Positions 26,609 to 35,188 of a stretch of DNA of 64,000 nt are shown here, piece by piece. The translations under genes were made by a program, and so were the position numbers. The notes below the pieces were generated by a model, which was given only the letters and a program-made list of their open reading frames with translations, was not told the origin of the DNA and ran no database searches. The DNA is from Bacteroidota bacterium (GTDB lineage Bacteria > Bacteroidota > Bacteroidia > Chitinophagales > Saprospiraceae): NCBI GenBank assembly GCA_018222965.1, contig JAAEZH010000001.1, positions 222,677-286,676 on the forward strand, written 5' to 3'. Positions within the stretch are counted from its first letter, which is position 1. Every line of letters starts with the position of its first letter.

Positions 26609-27258
26609 GGGTTTGTTGCTTTTTGAGTTTTGCCGGATGTTGCTCTTATTTGGGAGGCCGAAGGTTCTGCCCGGCTGCCTACATATTCCAGAAAGTTTCG
26701 AAGAATGGTTTTACCGCCGGGAGTCAATATGCTTTCGGGATGAAACTGAAGACCGAAAACCGGTAGTTCTTTGTGTTTGATCGCCATGATCTGCCCCGAT
26801 TCGTCTTCGGCTAAAATGCTTAGTGATTCCGGCAGGCTGCTTTTCTCTATTACCCAGGAATGATAACGGCCTACCTGAAACCGATCTCCCAATCCTGCAA
26901 ACAAGCCGGTGGGATCTGAAAAACATTTTACCGGAGTAGCCAGCCCGTGCATCACCTGAGTCAGATTGTGTAGTTTTCCTCCGAAGTACTCTCCTATGGC
27001 CTGATGCCCCAGGCAAATGCCCAGAATCGGAATTTTATCCCCATATTCTTGCAGTAGTTCAGGCATTAGTCCTGCTTCTTTCGGAATGCCGGGACCGGGT
27101 GAGAGAACGACGCAATCGTACTTTAAAACCGCAGCAAGATCAAAAGCATCATTGCGTACCACCTCACACCTGTGTTCGGTCCCGGGCATACATTCCCGAA
27201 TGTATTGTACCAGATTGTAGGTAAAGCTGTCGTAGTTGTCTATCAATAAGATTTTCAT
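26605..27258 (-). CDS. trpG: anthranilate synthase component II (glutamine amidotransferase)
   Basis: This subunit supplies ammonia from glutamine to TrpE. Class I amidotransferase signatures are the nucleophile Cys in ILGICLGHQA and the His/Glu in LQFHPESILT. The N-terminus is ILLIDNYDSFTYNLVQYI. It lies 5 nt after trpE. A dual role in folate (PabA) is possible, as in many bacteria, but the operon makes tryptophan the main role. Confidence 0.94.
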   Translation of the reverse strand: MKILLIDNYDSFTYNLVQYIRECMPGTEHRCEVVRNDAFDLAAVLKYDCVVLSPGPGIPKEAGLMPELLQEYGDKIPILGICLGHQAIGEYFGGKLHNLTQVMHGLATPVKCFSDPTGLFAGLGDRFQVGRYHSWVIEKSSLPESLSILAEDESGQIMAIKHKELPVFGLQFHPESILTPGGKTILRNFLEYVGSRAEPSASQIRATSGKTQKATNP

Positions 27259-27263
27259 GGGTA

Positions 27264-28676
27264 TTAGTTGATCGTTCTTTTAATGGCTGTTCGTACAGCA
27301 CCTAGTTTGTTCTCTACTTCTTGTAGTTCGCTTTCAGGAACACTGGCGGCCACGATGCCGGCACCAGCCTGATAATGCAGGACCTGATCCCGGCTCAGAA
27401 CAGATCGGATAACGATTGCCTGATTCATATTGCCTTTAAAATCCATTAGCCCAATCGCTCCGCCATAAAAGCCACGGGGACCTTTTTCATAATCGCGGAT
27501 CAATTCCATGGCCCGATACTTTGGTGCTCCGGAAAGGGTGCCTGCCGGAAACGTATTGGCAAATACTTCGATACCACTGCCCGTCTCCGGAATCCGGCCT
27601 TCTACCCGGGAAACCAGATGAATGACATGGCTGAAATATTGTACTTCCCGAAGTTTGACCACTTCAACACTTTCCGTGCCACGTCCCAAATCATTTCTGG
27701 CCAGATCGACCAACATGATGTGCTCGGCATTTTCCTTTGGATCCGCAGCGAGTGCTTCTGCTCGTCGGCGATCTTCTTCATCATGACCGCTCCGTTTGTA
27801 GGTACCGGCAATCGGATTCACTGATGCGATGCCATCCTGAACCTGAAGTTGAGCCTCCGGGCTGGAGCCAAAAATGCGGTAACTGCCAAAATTGAAATAG
27901 AAGAGATAGGGAGAAGGGTTTAGGGAGCGGAGCTGTCGGTACACCTGAAAATCATCCCCTCGAAATGCCTGAGAAAACCGACGCGACAGCACGACCTGAA
28001 AAACATCGCCACGCTGGCAATGCCGCTGTCCGGCTTTTACCATTTCCAAAAAATCGGCATCACGAATGGTTGAACTTTCTGGCTGAGTCAACTGAAAAGG
28101 ATAAGCTGCCGGCTCAGGCTGCCTAAGAAGTGCTTCCAGTTGGTCCAGTTGGCTCTCTTCTCCTTCCGGTGCATTTTCCAACAAATATACTTCTTCCCGA
28201 AAGTGGTCAAAAGCCAGGATAAACCGAAAGAGTGTATAGTGCATGTCGGGCACTTCCCGCCCCTCCGGTTCTTCGTATTGTAGCGTATCGAAGTATTGAA
28301 AAGACTCAAAGGAAGAATGCCCAAAAAACCCATTGAAGACCCCTTGCGGCACCTCTTCCGAAGGCTTAAATGATCCCAAGAAGGTCCGGATCTTAGCCGG
28401 AACACTTTGAAGATCGAAAAGCATCTCCTCTTGTCTTTCCCCGTTCGGAAATTTCAATTCCATTTGATTTCCCGCTATTCGGAATCCGGCAATGGGGTCC
28501 AATCCGATGTAGGAGAAGCAATTTTCGGCCGAGCGAAAATCATTGCTTTCCAACAGCGCTGCCTGCCGGTAGCGATCGCGCAGTCGGAGAAAACAAGCAA
28601 CCGGTGTAAGCGTGTCTGCCATTCGCTTGCGAATCCGAATCTTTAATCTGTGCTGTGTTTGAATATCTGTGATCAT
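27264..28676 (-). CDS. trpE: anthranilate synthase component I
   Basis: This enzyme converts chorismate to anthranilate with TrpG. The start at 28676 (MITDIQTQHRLKIR) is preferred; the frame to 28733 would run through the terminator hairpin of the attenuator. The chorismate-binding core includes QRGDVFQVVLSRRF, YLFYFNFG, SVNPIAGTYKRSG, AEHIMLVDLARNDLGR and FPAGTLSGAPKYRAMELI. The N-terminal domain has LLESNDFRSAENCFSYIG, the LLES segment linked to tryptophan feedback inhibition. It is the first structural gene after the trpL attenuator. Confidence 0.96.
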   Translation of the reverse strand: MITDIQTQHRLKIRIRKRMADTLTPVACFLRLRDRYRQAALLESNDFRSAENCFSYIGLDPIAGFRIAGNQMELKFPNGERQEEMLFDLQSVPAKIRTFLGSFKPSEEVPQGVFNGFFGHSSFESFQYFDTLQYEEPEGREVPDMHYTLFRFILAFDHFREEVYLLENAPEGEESQLDQLEALLRQPEPAAYPFQLTQPESSTIRDADFLEMVKAGQRHCQRGDVFQVVLSRRFSQAFRGDDFQVYRQLRSLNPSPYLFYFNFGSYRIFGSSPEAQLQVQDGIASVNPIAGTYKRSGHDEEDRRRAEALAADPKENAEHIMLVDLARNDLGRGTESVEVVKLREVQYFSHVIHLVSRVEGRIPETGSGIEVFANTFPAGTLSGAPKYRAMELIRDYEKGPRGFYGGAIGLMDFKGNMNQAIVIRSVLSRDQVLHYQAGAGIVAASVPESELQEVENKLGAVRTAIKRTIN

Positions 28677-28701
28677 GGTGAATTTCCGTTTGTTCACGGG
28701 C

Positions 28702-28742
28702 AAAAAAAAGCGGCTTGTCGAGTGAATCGACAAGCCGCTTTT
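28702..28742 (-). terminator. trp attenuator terminator
   Basis: On the minus strand AAAAGCGGCTTGTCGA (28742-28727) pairs with TCGACAAGCCGCTTTT (28721-28706) around loop TTCAC, followed by more T. It lies between the trpL stop and the trpE start. The loop and 5' arm (28725-28719, TCACTCG) can instead pair with CGAGTGA (28792-28786) in the leader, giving the antiterminator. Confidence 0.95.
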
Positions 28743-28763
28743 CTGCGTGGTATGTTTCTAATA

Positions 28764-28841
28764 TTAGAACAACAGGGCTGCCATCTCACTCGTGCGAGTT
28801 AAGTTGAGCCACCACCAATTGTTGTTCTGAAAAAATGTCAT
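28764..28841 (-). CDS. trpL: trp operon leader peptide with three consecutive Trp codons
   Basis: A 25-codon ORF starting MTFFQNNN, with Trp at codons 9, 10 and 11 (TGG TGG TGG), ending ...SEMAALLF. It starts about 13 nt after the predicted transcription start and lies upstream of a terminator hairpin and trpE. Right after the Trp codons, ACTCG-CA-CGAGT (28799-28788) forms a small hairpin. With tryptophan plentiful the ribosome passes and the terminator forms. When it stalls at the Trp codons it covers the ACTCG arm, freeing CGAGTGA to pair with TCACTCG of the terminator. This is the textbook attenuation layout, read here directly from the sequence. Confidence 0.93.
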   Translation of the reverse strand: MTFFQNNNWWWLNLTRTSEMAALLF

Positions 28842-28860
28842 TTCTGAAATTCTTGAGGGT

Positions 28861-28892
28861 CAAATATAGGTGCAAAATATTTTAGGATGCAA
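28861..28892 (-). promoter_or_regulatory. predicted trp operon promoter
   Basis: On the minus strand TTG (28892-28890), 21 nt, then TATATTTG (28868-28861), an exact match to TTG-N19-21-TAnnTTTG. It overlaps the 3' end of holA. Transcription should begin near 28854, a few nucleotides before the trpL ATG. Confidence 0.75.
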
Positions 28893-29910
28893 CTTTTTCT
28901 TGTAAAATTTTATAAACCAGTTCCAGATACAAGGCTTCATCATCGCTGGTAGTTGCATTGAATTCCACGCCTTTGGACTTCAGGTCATAGGCTGCCAATT
29001 GATGGATTACCTCTTCTACCTGCTTCCGCGAATAGTTTTTTGCTGCCGCTTTGTATTCCCGCAAAAAGAAGGAAGACCTCAGACCCAGGGCTTTGAGTAT
29101 TTCCTGTTCGGACTTACGAGCAGCCATCAATCCCTTTAAGACATACAGCCTGCTGAAATAATTATACAAGGCAGCGATAACCATCACCAGGGGGTGCTTT
29201 CTGGCATTACCCGCAAAATACTTGATGATCCTGAAGGCTTTGCCTGTATCTCGAATACCCAATGCTTTTTGCAGTTCAAATACATTGTACTCCCGGCTGA
29301 TTCCGATATGTTCTTCAATTTCTTTATCGGTGATTTTTTGTCCGGCCGGGATATTCAGGATTAGCTTTTCCAGCTCATTGGTTACATTGGATAAATTGGT
29401 TCCGAGGTATTCAGCTACCAGCCTGGCTGCTCCGGGATCAATATCCCGTTTTTTACTTTTCAGATAACTCATCACCCATTCGGGCATCTGATTATCGTAG
29501 ACTCTTTTGGATTCAAAGACCACCGCTTTGGCCTTTACCAGTTTGCCAAATTTGCCGGTCAGTTTGTGCTTCTTATAACGATAACATATCACGAGAACTG
29601 TCGATTCCAGTGGGTTTTCCAAATATCTCTCCAGCCCGGCGAGCTCTTTCATATCCTGGGCTTCTTTCAGGATAATTACCTGGCGTTGGGACATCATGGG
29701 ATACCGGCGAGCAGCATCGATGACCTGATTGGCTGTTGTATCCTTGCCATAAAGGACCGTGTGATTAAAAGCGCGTTCCGATTCGGTAAGGGCTTTTTCA
29801 TCAATGAGATCAGCTATCTGATCAATGTAATAAGGCTCCTGTCCGTGCAGGAAATACACCGGCTTAAATTCTCCGGATTTAACGGCCTTTTGAATCTGCT
29901 GAAAATCCAA
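28882..29910 (-). CDS. holA: DNA polymerase III delta subunit
   Basis: This clamp-loader delta subunit opens the sliding clamp. Length is 342 aa, typical. The N-terminal region VYFLHGQEPYYIDQIADLI and later DARRYPMMSQRQVIILKEAQ fit the HolA family, as does a C-terminal helical collar domain. The start codon is TTG at 29910, with no in-frame ATG nearby upstream before the stop. The predicted promoter 20 nt upstream supports it. Its 3' end contains the trp promoter. Confidence 0.93.
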   Translation of the reverse strand: MDFQQIQKAVKSGEFKPVYFLHGQEPYYIDQIADLIDEKALTESERAFNHTVLYGKDTTANQVIDAARRYPMMSQRQVIILKEAQDMKELAGLERYLENPLESTVLVICYRYKKHKLTGKFGKLVKAKAVVFESKRVYDNQMPEWVMSYLKSKKRDIDPGAARLVAEYLGTNLSNVTNELEKLILNIPAGQKITDKEIEEHIGISREYNVFELQKALGIRDTGKAFRIIKYFAGNARKHPLVMVIAALYNYFSRLYVLKGLMAARKSEQEILKALGLRSSFFLREYKAAAKNYSRKQVEEVIHQLAAYDLKSKGVEFNATTSDDEALYLELVYKILQEKVAS

Positions 29911-29929
29911 ATTATTGAGGTTTGTCTGG

Positions 29930-29957
29930 CAAAGCTAATAAACTAATTACTGGCAAA
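29930..29957 (-). promoter_or_regulatory. predicted holA promoter
   Basis: On the minus strand TTTG (29957-29954), 16 nt, then TAGCTTTG (29937-29930), an exact TAnnTTTG match. The spacer is shorter than usual. It lies partly in the end of the CDF gene and 19 nt before the holA TTG start. Confidence 0.5.
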
Positions 29958-30834
29958 GATCACAGGTTTCGGCATCCAGTTCCGTTTCTATGGTATAATG
30001 CTTAAACGGATATTCCCGCAGGATGCTTTTGATGTTTTTCTTTGCTTCCAGCAACTGCTCAAATTTAGCGATCTCTTTCAACTTCACATGCGTGGTGAAA
30101 ACGTGATGCTCTCCTTCCAGCGACCACACATGGGTATGGTGCAGGGAATGCACATGTTGGACCTGAAGCAGTTTTTCTTCTATCTGTTGCAGGTTAATAT
30201 CATCCGGGATGCCTTGCAAAAAGATATATAAAGTTTCCTTCAAACGCCGCAGGACATTCCACAAAATGTATGCAGTGATTAGCAGGGATAAAGCCGGATC
30301 CAAGTAGTAGAGATCAGTAAAATACAAGATCACGGCTACGATTAACACAGCCACCCAGCCAAGTACATCTTCCAATAAATGCCAGCTAACCACCTTTTCA
30401 TTCAGCGATTTCCCGCCACTCAATTTCCAGGCGGCATAACCATTGACTGTGATCCCGATGATCGCAAATACTACCATTCCGCCGGCATCCGATGGTTCGG
30501 GGTCCATCAAGCGACCTACAGCTTCCGTAATTACATAGATAGAACCACCAATAAGGACCAGGCTGTTGATCAGAGCTCCAAGCAATGAAAAGCGCTGATA
30601 CCCAAAAGAAAACTTCTTATCAGCTTGTTGTCGGGATTTCCGATCCAGGTACCAGGCCGATCCCAGGGACAGGCTGTCTCCCAAATCGTGAATCGCATCC
30701 GACAATATAGCCACGCTATTGGTATACAAGCCACCAAATATCTCCAGAATGGTAAATCCGAGATTCAGAAAAAAGGCAAGCCGGAGATTGTCTCCGGAAT
30801 GATGATGATGTTGATGATCGTGATTATGAGCCAT
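29947..30834 (-). CDS. cation diffusion facilitator metal exporter
   Basis: This is a CDF-family (CzcD/ZitB-like) proton-coupled exporter of Zn2+ or similar ions across the cytoplasmic membrane. The N-terminus is His-rich (MAHNHDHQHHHHSGD). Six transmembrane helices follow, with metal-site residues in NSVAILSDAIHDLGDS (TM2) and SWHLLEDVLGW (TM5). The cytoplasmic C-terminal domain has HHTHVWSLEGEHHVFTTH and ends ETCDLCQ. No metal regulator gene is adjacent. Metal specificity cannot be read from sequence alone; Zn2+ is most likely. Confidence 0.94.
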   Translation of the reverse strand: MAHNHDHQHHHHSGDNLRLAFFLNLGFTILEIFGGLYTNSVAILSDAIHDLGDSLSLGSAWYLDRKSRQQADKKFSFGYQRFSLLGALINSLVLIGGSIYVITEAVGRLMDPEPSDAGGMVVFAIIGITVNGYAAWKLSGGKSLNEKVVSWHLLEDVLGWVAVLIVAVILYFTDLYYLDPALSLLITAYILWNVLRRLKETLYIFLQGIPDDINLQQIEEKLLQVQHVHSLHHTHVWSLEGEHHVFTTHVKLKEIAKFEQLLEAKKNIKSILREYPFKHYTIETELDAETCDLCQ

Positions 30835-30849
30835 CCCGAAAGATAAAGA

Positions 30850-30883
30850 ACAAAAACAAAAGGCTGCCCGGAAAGGACAGCCT
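30850..30883 (-). terminator. terminator of the susCD-PQQ transcript
   Basis: On the minus strand AGGCTGTCC (30883-30875) pairs with GGGCAGCCT (30869-30861; one mismatch), followed by TTTGTTTTTG. It lies just after the PQQ-type dehydrogenase gene. Confidence 0.8.
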
Positions 30884-30907
30884 CGTAAAAACAGACGCTT
30901 ACATTAA

Positions 30908-32542
30908 TTATTCTCTTATTATCATCAGTTGCATGGTATAGTGCTTTGTCTCGCCAAATACACCAGTCAACCAGTAATTTCCTTGTGGCAGGTCGCTGAG
31001 ATCTATGCTGGTCTCGTAGCCATTCAGGGATATTTGCCGCAGCAATTTCCCCCGGGCATCAACTACTTGTATTTTCGCAGGTCCTCTTTTGCCTTCGGGC
31101 CAGTTTAGGACAAACAGCCCGTTACCCGGATTCGGAGACACAAAGTCCATCCGGATGGTCTGGGGCTCCTGTATAGAAACCGATCCAACTTCTTTAAACT
31201 GACGGATTGTACCGTCTGCTTTGGTGAGGATATACAATTCACCAGAATCGTCTACACCAAAATGTAAATCTGCCCGGCTGTAGAATACGGTAGCCAGTAA
31301 ATTGGTTTCATCGCCGTTGTTACCTATCAGGGTGATTTCCCGGATGGTGGCCTGACTTCCGAGCTCCAGTTCTTCGACGGGAACATGAAATATCCGGCCC
31401 GATTTTATGTCGCCAAAAATGTACTGTCCGTAGAGTTCCGGAAACTGTGTTCCGCGGTAAACGAAGCCGCCAACAATGGCTACTCCGTCATCGTGATCAT
31501 ACTGAGCAACGGGATAGATGTAATTGTACATGGCATCGTCGGGCGGCAACTCAAAGACCGTAGTGGTTCCAATTTCGCGATCATACAGAAAAGTACCTTC
31601 TCGATTGTCCCATCCATAATTACCCCCTTTCACGCCGAGGTTTAATTCCTCGATGTTCTTTTCTCCGATGTCTCCGATCAGCATGATGCCTTCGCCTTCG
31701 GTATCCCAGGAAATGCGGTGTGGATTTCGAAAACCATAGGCCCATATTTCTCCTAGTGTATTCGGATCCCCATCGTTTGCAAAAGGATTTTCAGATGGAA
31801 TTCCATAATTTCCATTGGCGCTGTCATTCCCGGAAGGGTCAATACAGAAAATGGTCCCCAGATAAGATTCCGGCGTCTGCAGGTTTTCCGGCAGGAAGTT
31901 TAGGCTGGACCCGCCATCGCCGAGGCAGATGTACAATAAGCCGTATTCATAATCGCCGGGTTCTGCATTCGGATTGAATTGCATATCCTGAATTCCGTGC
32001 AGTACATAGGGAAAATCTGCCCGGAATACTTCTTTAGATGTGCCTTCAAATTCGGCGGAAGCCGGATCATCCATGGTCCACTCGTAAACGACCCATTGCA
32101 AGGCGATTCCATTGTTTACGATGGGCGAAAAATCGGCTACTCCACTCCCACTCGATTCTGCATGGGAAGTATAGAATTTACCATTATTGGCATAATCCGG
32201 GTGGAAGGCCACTGCTCCAAATCCCGTTCCTTTTCCGGGCTCATCTACAAAGGCGGGAAACTGAGCTTTCAGATCCAGAAACAAGCTGGATTCTCCGGCT
32301 TCCATCGCCCAAAGCGAACCTCTTAGATCATTGACAAACAGACGTTTACCTCCCGGCTCCTGTCGTAAAACATTAATCCGTGCCTTGGGCTTGGAAGAAC
32401 TGCTCTCCGGAACAACCCCATATTCAGATAGCTGGTACTCCAAACCGGAGGCTTCTATCAATTCGGGGATGGGATTTGTTACCTGAGCGCGGCTCATATT
32501 TTGGACCAGACAGATGGTGAAAAGCAGGAAAAAAGTTCTCAT
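30908..32542 (-). CDS. PQQ-type sugar dehydrogenase with T9SS sorting domain
   Basis: This belongs to the glucose/sorbosone dehydrogenase family (six-bladed beta-propeller, PQQ cofactor), exported. A signal peptide (1-19) precedes the propeller, about 45-425, with GFGAVAFHPDYANNGKFYTSHAE, YLGTIFCIDPSG, EIWAYGFRNPHRISWD and GEKNIEELNLGVKGGNYGW. The C-terminal T9SS domain (about 465-544) begins SPNPGNGLFVLNW. Family members oxidise aldoses, but some bind other sugars or lack activity; the substrate is unknown. The gene ends the susCD operon, 3 nt behind GH105, suggesting that it acts on sugars released from pectin. Confidence 0.85.
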   Translation of the reverse strand: MRTFFLLFTICLVQNMSRAQVTNPIPELIEASGLEYQLSEYGVVPESSSSKPKARINVLRQEPGGKRLFVNDLRGSLWAMEAGESSLFLDLKAQFPAFVDEPGKGTGFGAVAFHPDYANNGKFYTSHAESSGSGVADFSPIVNNGIALQWVVYEWTMDDPASAEFEGTSKEVFRADFPYVLHGIQDMQFNPNAEPGDYEYGLLYICLGDGGSSLNFLPENLQTPESYLGTIFCIDPSGNDSANGNYGIPSENPFANDGDPNTLGEIWAYGFRNPHRISWDTEGEGIMLIGDIGEKNIEELNLGVKGGNYGWDNREGTFLYDREIGTTTVFELPPDDAMYNYIYPVAQYDHDDGVAIVGGFVYRGTQFPELYGQYIFGDIKSGRIFHVPVEELELGSQATIREITLIGNNGDETNLLATVFYSRADLHFGVDDSGELYILTKADGTIRQFKEVGSVSIQEPQTIRMDFVSPNPGNGLFVLNWPEGKRGPAKIQVVDARGKLLRQISLNGYETSIDLSDLPQGNYWLTGVFGETKHYTMQLMIIRE

Positions 32543-32545
32543 ATT

Positions 32546-33805
32546 TTAGTTATTGGCTCCCTTCTCAAATTCTAGGCTGGCCATGACAAATGGGCCGAGA
32601 CCTTTAGGATCATCTTCCCGTATGGGCTCGCCGATATAATAGTCATAAGTTCCATCGCGATAAGGATTGCCCCCCAATCCGGCTACGGCGCAGCAATTTG
32701 TAAGATGTACCTCACCGCTTTCATCTACCCGGATAAATTCATCCAGAATAGCGTTGTAGCTCTTCTGTGCTTCCGCTCGATAGGTTTCCGGTAAATAGCC
32801 CCTATTTACGCCTTTGATCATGGCGTAGGTAAACATGCAGGAAGAAGTGGACTCCAGGTAGTTTCCTTCCCGGTGATGCTGATCCAGCACCTGCCACCAA
32901 ACGTGTTTTTCGGGATCGCGTACCCTGAGTGCGGCATCCAGACTCCTATTTAAAATGTCGATAAGATCCTGTCGGCCGGGATGATCTTTCGGAAATTCAT
33001 CCAGTACTTCCACGATGCCCATTACATACCATCCCATGGCGCGGGCCCAGAATTCGGAAGAAAGGCCGGTTTCGGGATCGGACCATCGTTGTAAACGGCT
33101 TTCGTCATATCCATGATACAGCAGCCCTGTTTCTTCGTCTCGCGTATGTTTTTCTGCCAGTTTAAATTGAGTGGCGATATCATCAAAAATTTCCGGCTTG
33201 TTAAACATCACTGCATAGCGGGCATTGAATGGTTCTCCCATAAACAGGCCATCCAACCACATTTGCCAGGGGTAGCGCAATTTGTGCCAGTATCCTCCAT
33301 CCTTGGTGCGCGGTTGCCATTCCAACTGATCCTTAAGGGTTTTAATGGCCTTCAGAATGCGTTCTTCCTTTGTTTCTTCGTAAACTTTCAATAAAAACCA
33401 GCCTGGGGCAATGTGATCAATATTAAAGCTGGTGATGTCGTAATCGCGGATGCTTCCATCCTCCATGATCATGGTATCGGCATAAGCTTTTGCATAACCA
33501 AAATAGAGATCCTCTCCTGTTTGTTCCCAGGTTTTGATCATGGAATGCAAGATTAGCCCATGTGTGTAATTCCATTGTGGTGTTTCAGCAAAATCATTCA
33601 TCCAGGCTTCCGGACTACGCTTTATAATGGACAGGGCCATGCGCTCAGACCAGTCTTTCTCTTCAGAGATGCTTACCGTCAGTTTTTGCACACTTTCTGC
33701 CGAAAGCGGATCAGCCTGCTTCTGATTGCAGGAACTTGTGCCCAGCATCAGTATAAACAAGGCTCCCCAGGTGCCCAATCCAGATTTTATAGATGTGAAT
33801 TTCAT
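32546..33805 (-). CDS. GH105 unsaturated rhamnogalacturonyl/galacturonyl hydrolase (lipoprotein)
   Basis: This hydrolase removes the 4,5-unsaturated uronic acid left by pectate or rhamnogalacturonan lyases, by vinyl-ether hydration. The 419-aa (alpha/alpha)6 barrel of the YteR type has catalytic-region Asp residues in SFNIDHIAPGW and PWQMWLDGLFMGEPF, and the conserved SEFWARAMGWYVMG. The signal peptide ends with a lipobox (MLGTSSC), so it is probably lipid-anchored in the periplasm or on the surface. It has no T9SS domain. Neighbours are DUF4861 and the PQQ-type dehydrogenase. GH88 is the alternative family, but YteR-like motifs favour GH105. Confidence 0.92.
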   Translation of the reverse strand: MKFTSIKSGLGTWGALFILMLGTSSCNQKQADPLSAESVQKLTVSISEEKDWSERMALSIIKRSPEAWMNDFAETPQWNYTHGLILHSMIKTWEQTGEDLYFGYAKAYADTMIMEDGSIRDYDITSFNIDHIAPGWFLLKVYEETKEERILKAIKTLKDQLEWQPRTKDGGYWHKLRYPWQMWLDGLFMGEPFNARYAVMFNKPEIFDDIATQFKLAEKHTRDEETGLLYHGYDESRLQRWSDPETGLSSEFWARAMGWYVMGIVEVLDEFPKDHPGRQDLIDILNRSLDAALRVRDPEKHVWWQVLDQHHREGNYLESTSSCMFTYAMIKGVNRGYLPETYRAEAQKSYNAILDEFIRVDESGEVHLTNCCAVAGLGGNPYRDGTYDYYIGEPIREDDPKGLGPFVMASLEFEKGANN

Positions 33806-33845
33806 AACAATATTATTTTACCGCTCCAGGTCAGGTTGTGGACTG

Positions 33846-35117
33846 CTACTTGGTAAGGACAGACACACTCACTTCGAGCGGGGAGCTTAGCGTTTTAGTA
33901 AGATTATTCAGGTATTGAATGAATTCAGCTTCCGTTTTTATAGCATTTGGATCCTGCTCCCAGGCTGCCAAATAATAATAGGTCACTGTATTATTCTCGG
34001 AGGGTTTTAATTGTGCAATATGGCTGTGTTCATCTTCTTCCAGACTGATCAGATCGCTCTTTTTATACAGGATTGCCATGCCCAGCATATCTTCTGCCAG
34101 ACTCTGTTTTCCCCAGGTAGCGAGGTATCCCCAATCGGCAGCACCATCTGACTTAATTACCCTGGCAGAATCGTGTTTGACGATTCCCGTGCAAAGATTT
34201 GAAAGCGGTGCATCCGTCTTCAACTGAGCCCTGGTAAGTCTGCTTCCGGCATCAATAGAAAGGGTAGAAACCAGCTTTGTAACAGCTTCTCCGGCATCCC
34301 AACCGTAGTAGGTTGTTTGGATAGCCGAGCGGAGATCGCCGTTCTCGGCCACTTCGCAATACAAAGAGTCGGTTTTTTCTACTCGCATGGCTTTTTCGCC
34401 CGTCCAGATACCCGGAGAGCCCATTCCCAGCGATTGTCCAACTTTGAGAATATCCATTCCCCAGCCAGCGGGTTCGTGATAGGAATCAAATCCATCCTGA
34501 CCCACTCCCTGCAGAACCATATCAGTGGTTTTCTTGCCAAAAATATCGGTGGCATTGCGCCAATCCAGGTAAAAGCGATAACCAACCAAATCGGATTCCC
34601 AGCCGGGTCCTTCATAGCGAATAAACCAGGAGTGATCGGTGTGTTCCTCAGGTACATGTAGTTCCTGTACATTCTCAAAACTGCCGGCCTGGTATTCTCT
34701 GTTTTCCCAATTACCGCCTGTTTTGTGCGAAAGTTCTGCCTGCGTTCGTTTGGGGAAATCGGGCAGCGTTTCACCTTCAGACAGGCTTCCAATATTTATT
34801 TGCCTTTCGGCGAAAGCCGGTACATCCAACGATAAAAGCAACGCATCCGGAGTGCCATCTGCATCCTTATCTACCAAATCGAAGGGTATAACAGCCTCTC
34901 CCTCCGTCAATTTAATTTTGGAGGGATCGAAATCGGTGATTGTGCTTTGCAGGGATTGAATATCCAGTGAAATAAGCGCATCGTTTTGAGCAACATCGGC
35001 TTTATTTGACACCCTTACCACAGACCCACCGGCAGCATTTTCGTCAGGCGTATCACCATTCCCGCAGGAAAACCCGAGGAATACGAGCAGGCTAAATGGG
35101 AGAAAGCGTAAAATCAT
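33846..35117 (-). CDS. DUF4861 family lipoprotein
   Basis: A 423-aa predicted lipoprotein (signal ending FLGFSC). The main body fits DUF4861, a family common in pectin and alginate utilisation loci, with YEGPGWESDLVGYRFYLDWRNATDIFGK and GYDSYHEPAGWGMDILKVGQSLGMGS-like segments. No catalytic activity is established for the family as far as I know. Its place between the 1029-aa protein and GH105 suggests a role in handling pectin oligosaccharides. One WTTCGSCGAAW copy (34806) is read as AFAER. Confidence 0.82.
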   Translation of the reverse strand: MILRFLPFSLLVFLGFSCGNGDTPDENAAGGSVVRVSNKADVAQNDALISLDIQSLQSTITDFDPSKIKLTEGEAVIPFDLVDKDADGTPDALLLSLDVPAFAERQINIGSLSEGETLPDFPKRTQAELSHKTGGNWENREYQAGSFENVQELHVPEEHTDHSWFIRYEGPGWESDLVGYRFYLDWRNATDIFGKKTTDMVLQGVGQDGFDSYHEPAGWGMDILKVGQSLGMGSPGIWTGEKAMRVEKTDSLYCEVAENGDLRSAIQTTYYGWDAGEAVTKLVSTLSIDAGSRLTRAQLKTDAPLSNLCTGIVKHDSARVIKSDGAADWGYLATWGKQSLAEDMLGMAILYKKSDLISLEEDEHSHIAQLKPSENNTVTYYYLAAWEQDPNAIKTEAEFIQYLNNLTKTLSSPLEVSVSVLTK

Positions 35118-35130
35118 AGGCTTGAAAGTT

Positions 35131-35154
35131 GCCGGGTCCCCGAAGGAACCCGGC
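35131..35154. terminator. intercistronic hairpin
   Basis: GCCGGGT (35131-35137) pairs with ACCCGGC (35148-35154). A T-rich tail (TATTTTTT) follows on the plus strand only. On the minus strand, where the operon runs, it is an unterminated hairpin between the 1029-aa gene and the DUF4861 gene, so it may process or stabilise mRNA rather than end it. Confidence 0.5.
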
Positions 35155-35188
35155 TATTTTTTAGACTGCAAATGACAGTCGGAATTAT

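Noticed and set aside
28677-28733. Longer N-terminus for trpE
   Set aside because: It would be encoded by the attenuator terminator hairpin; ATG at 28676 is the consistent start.
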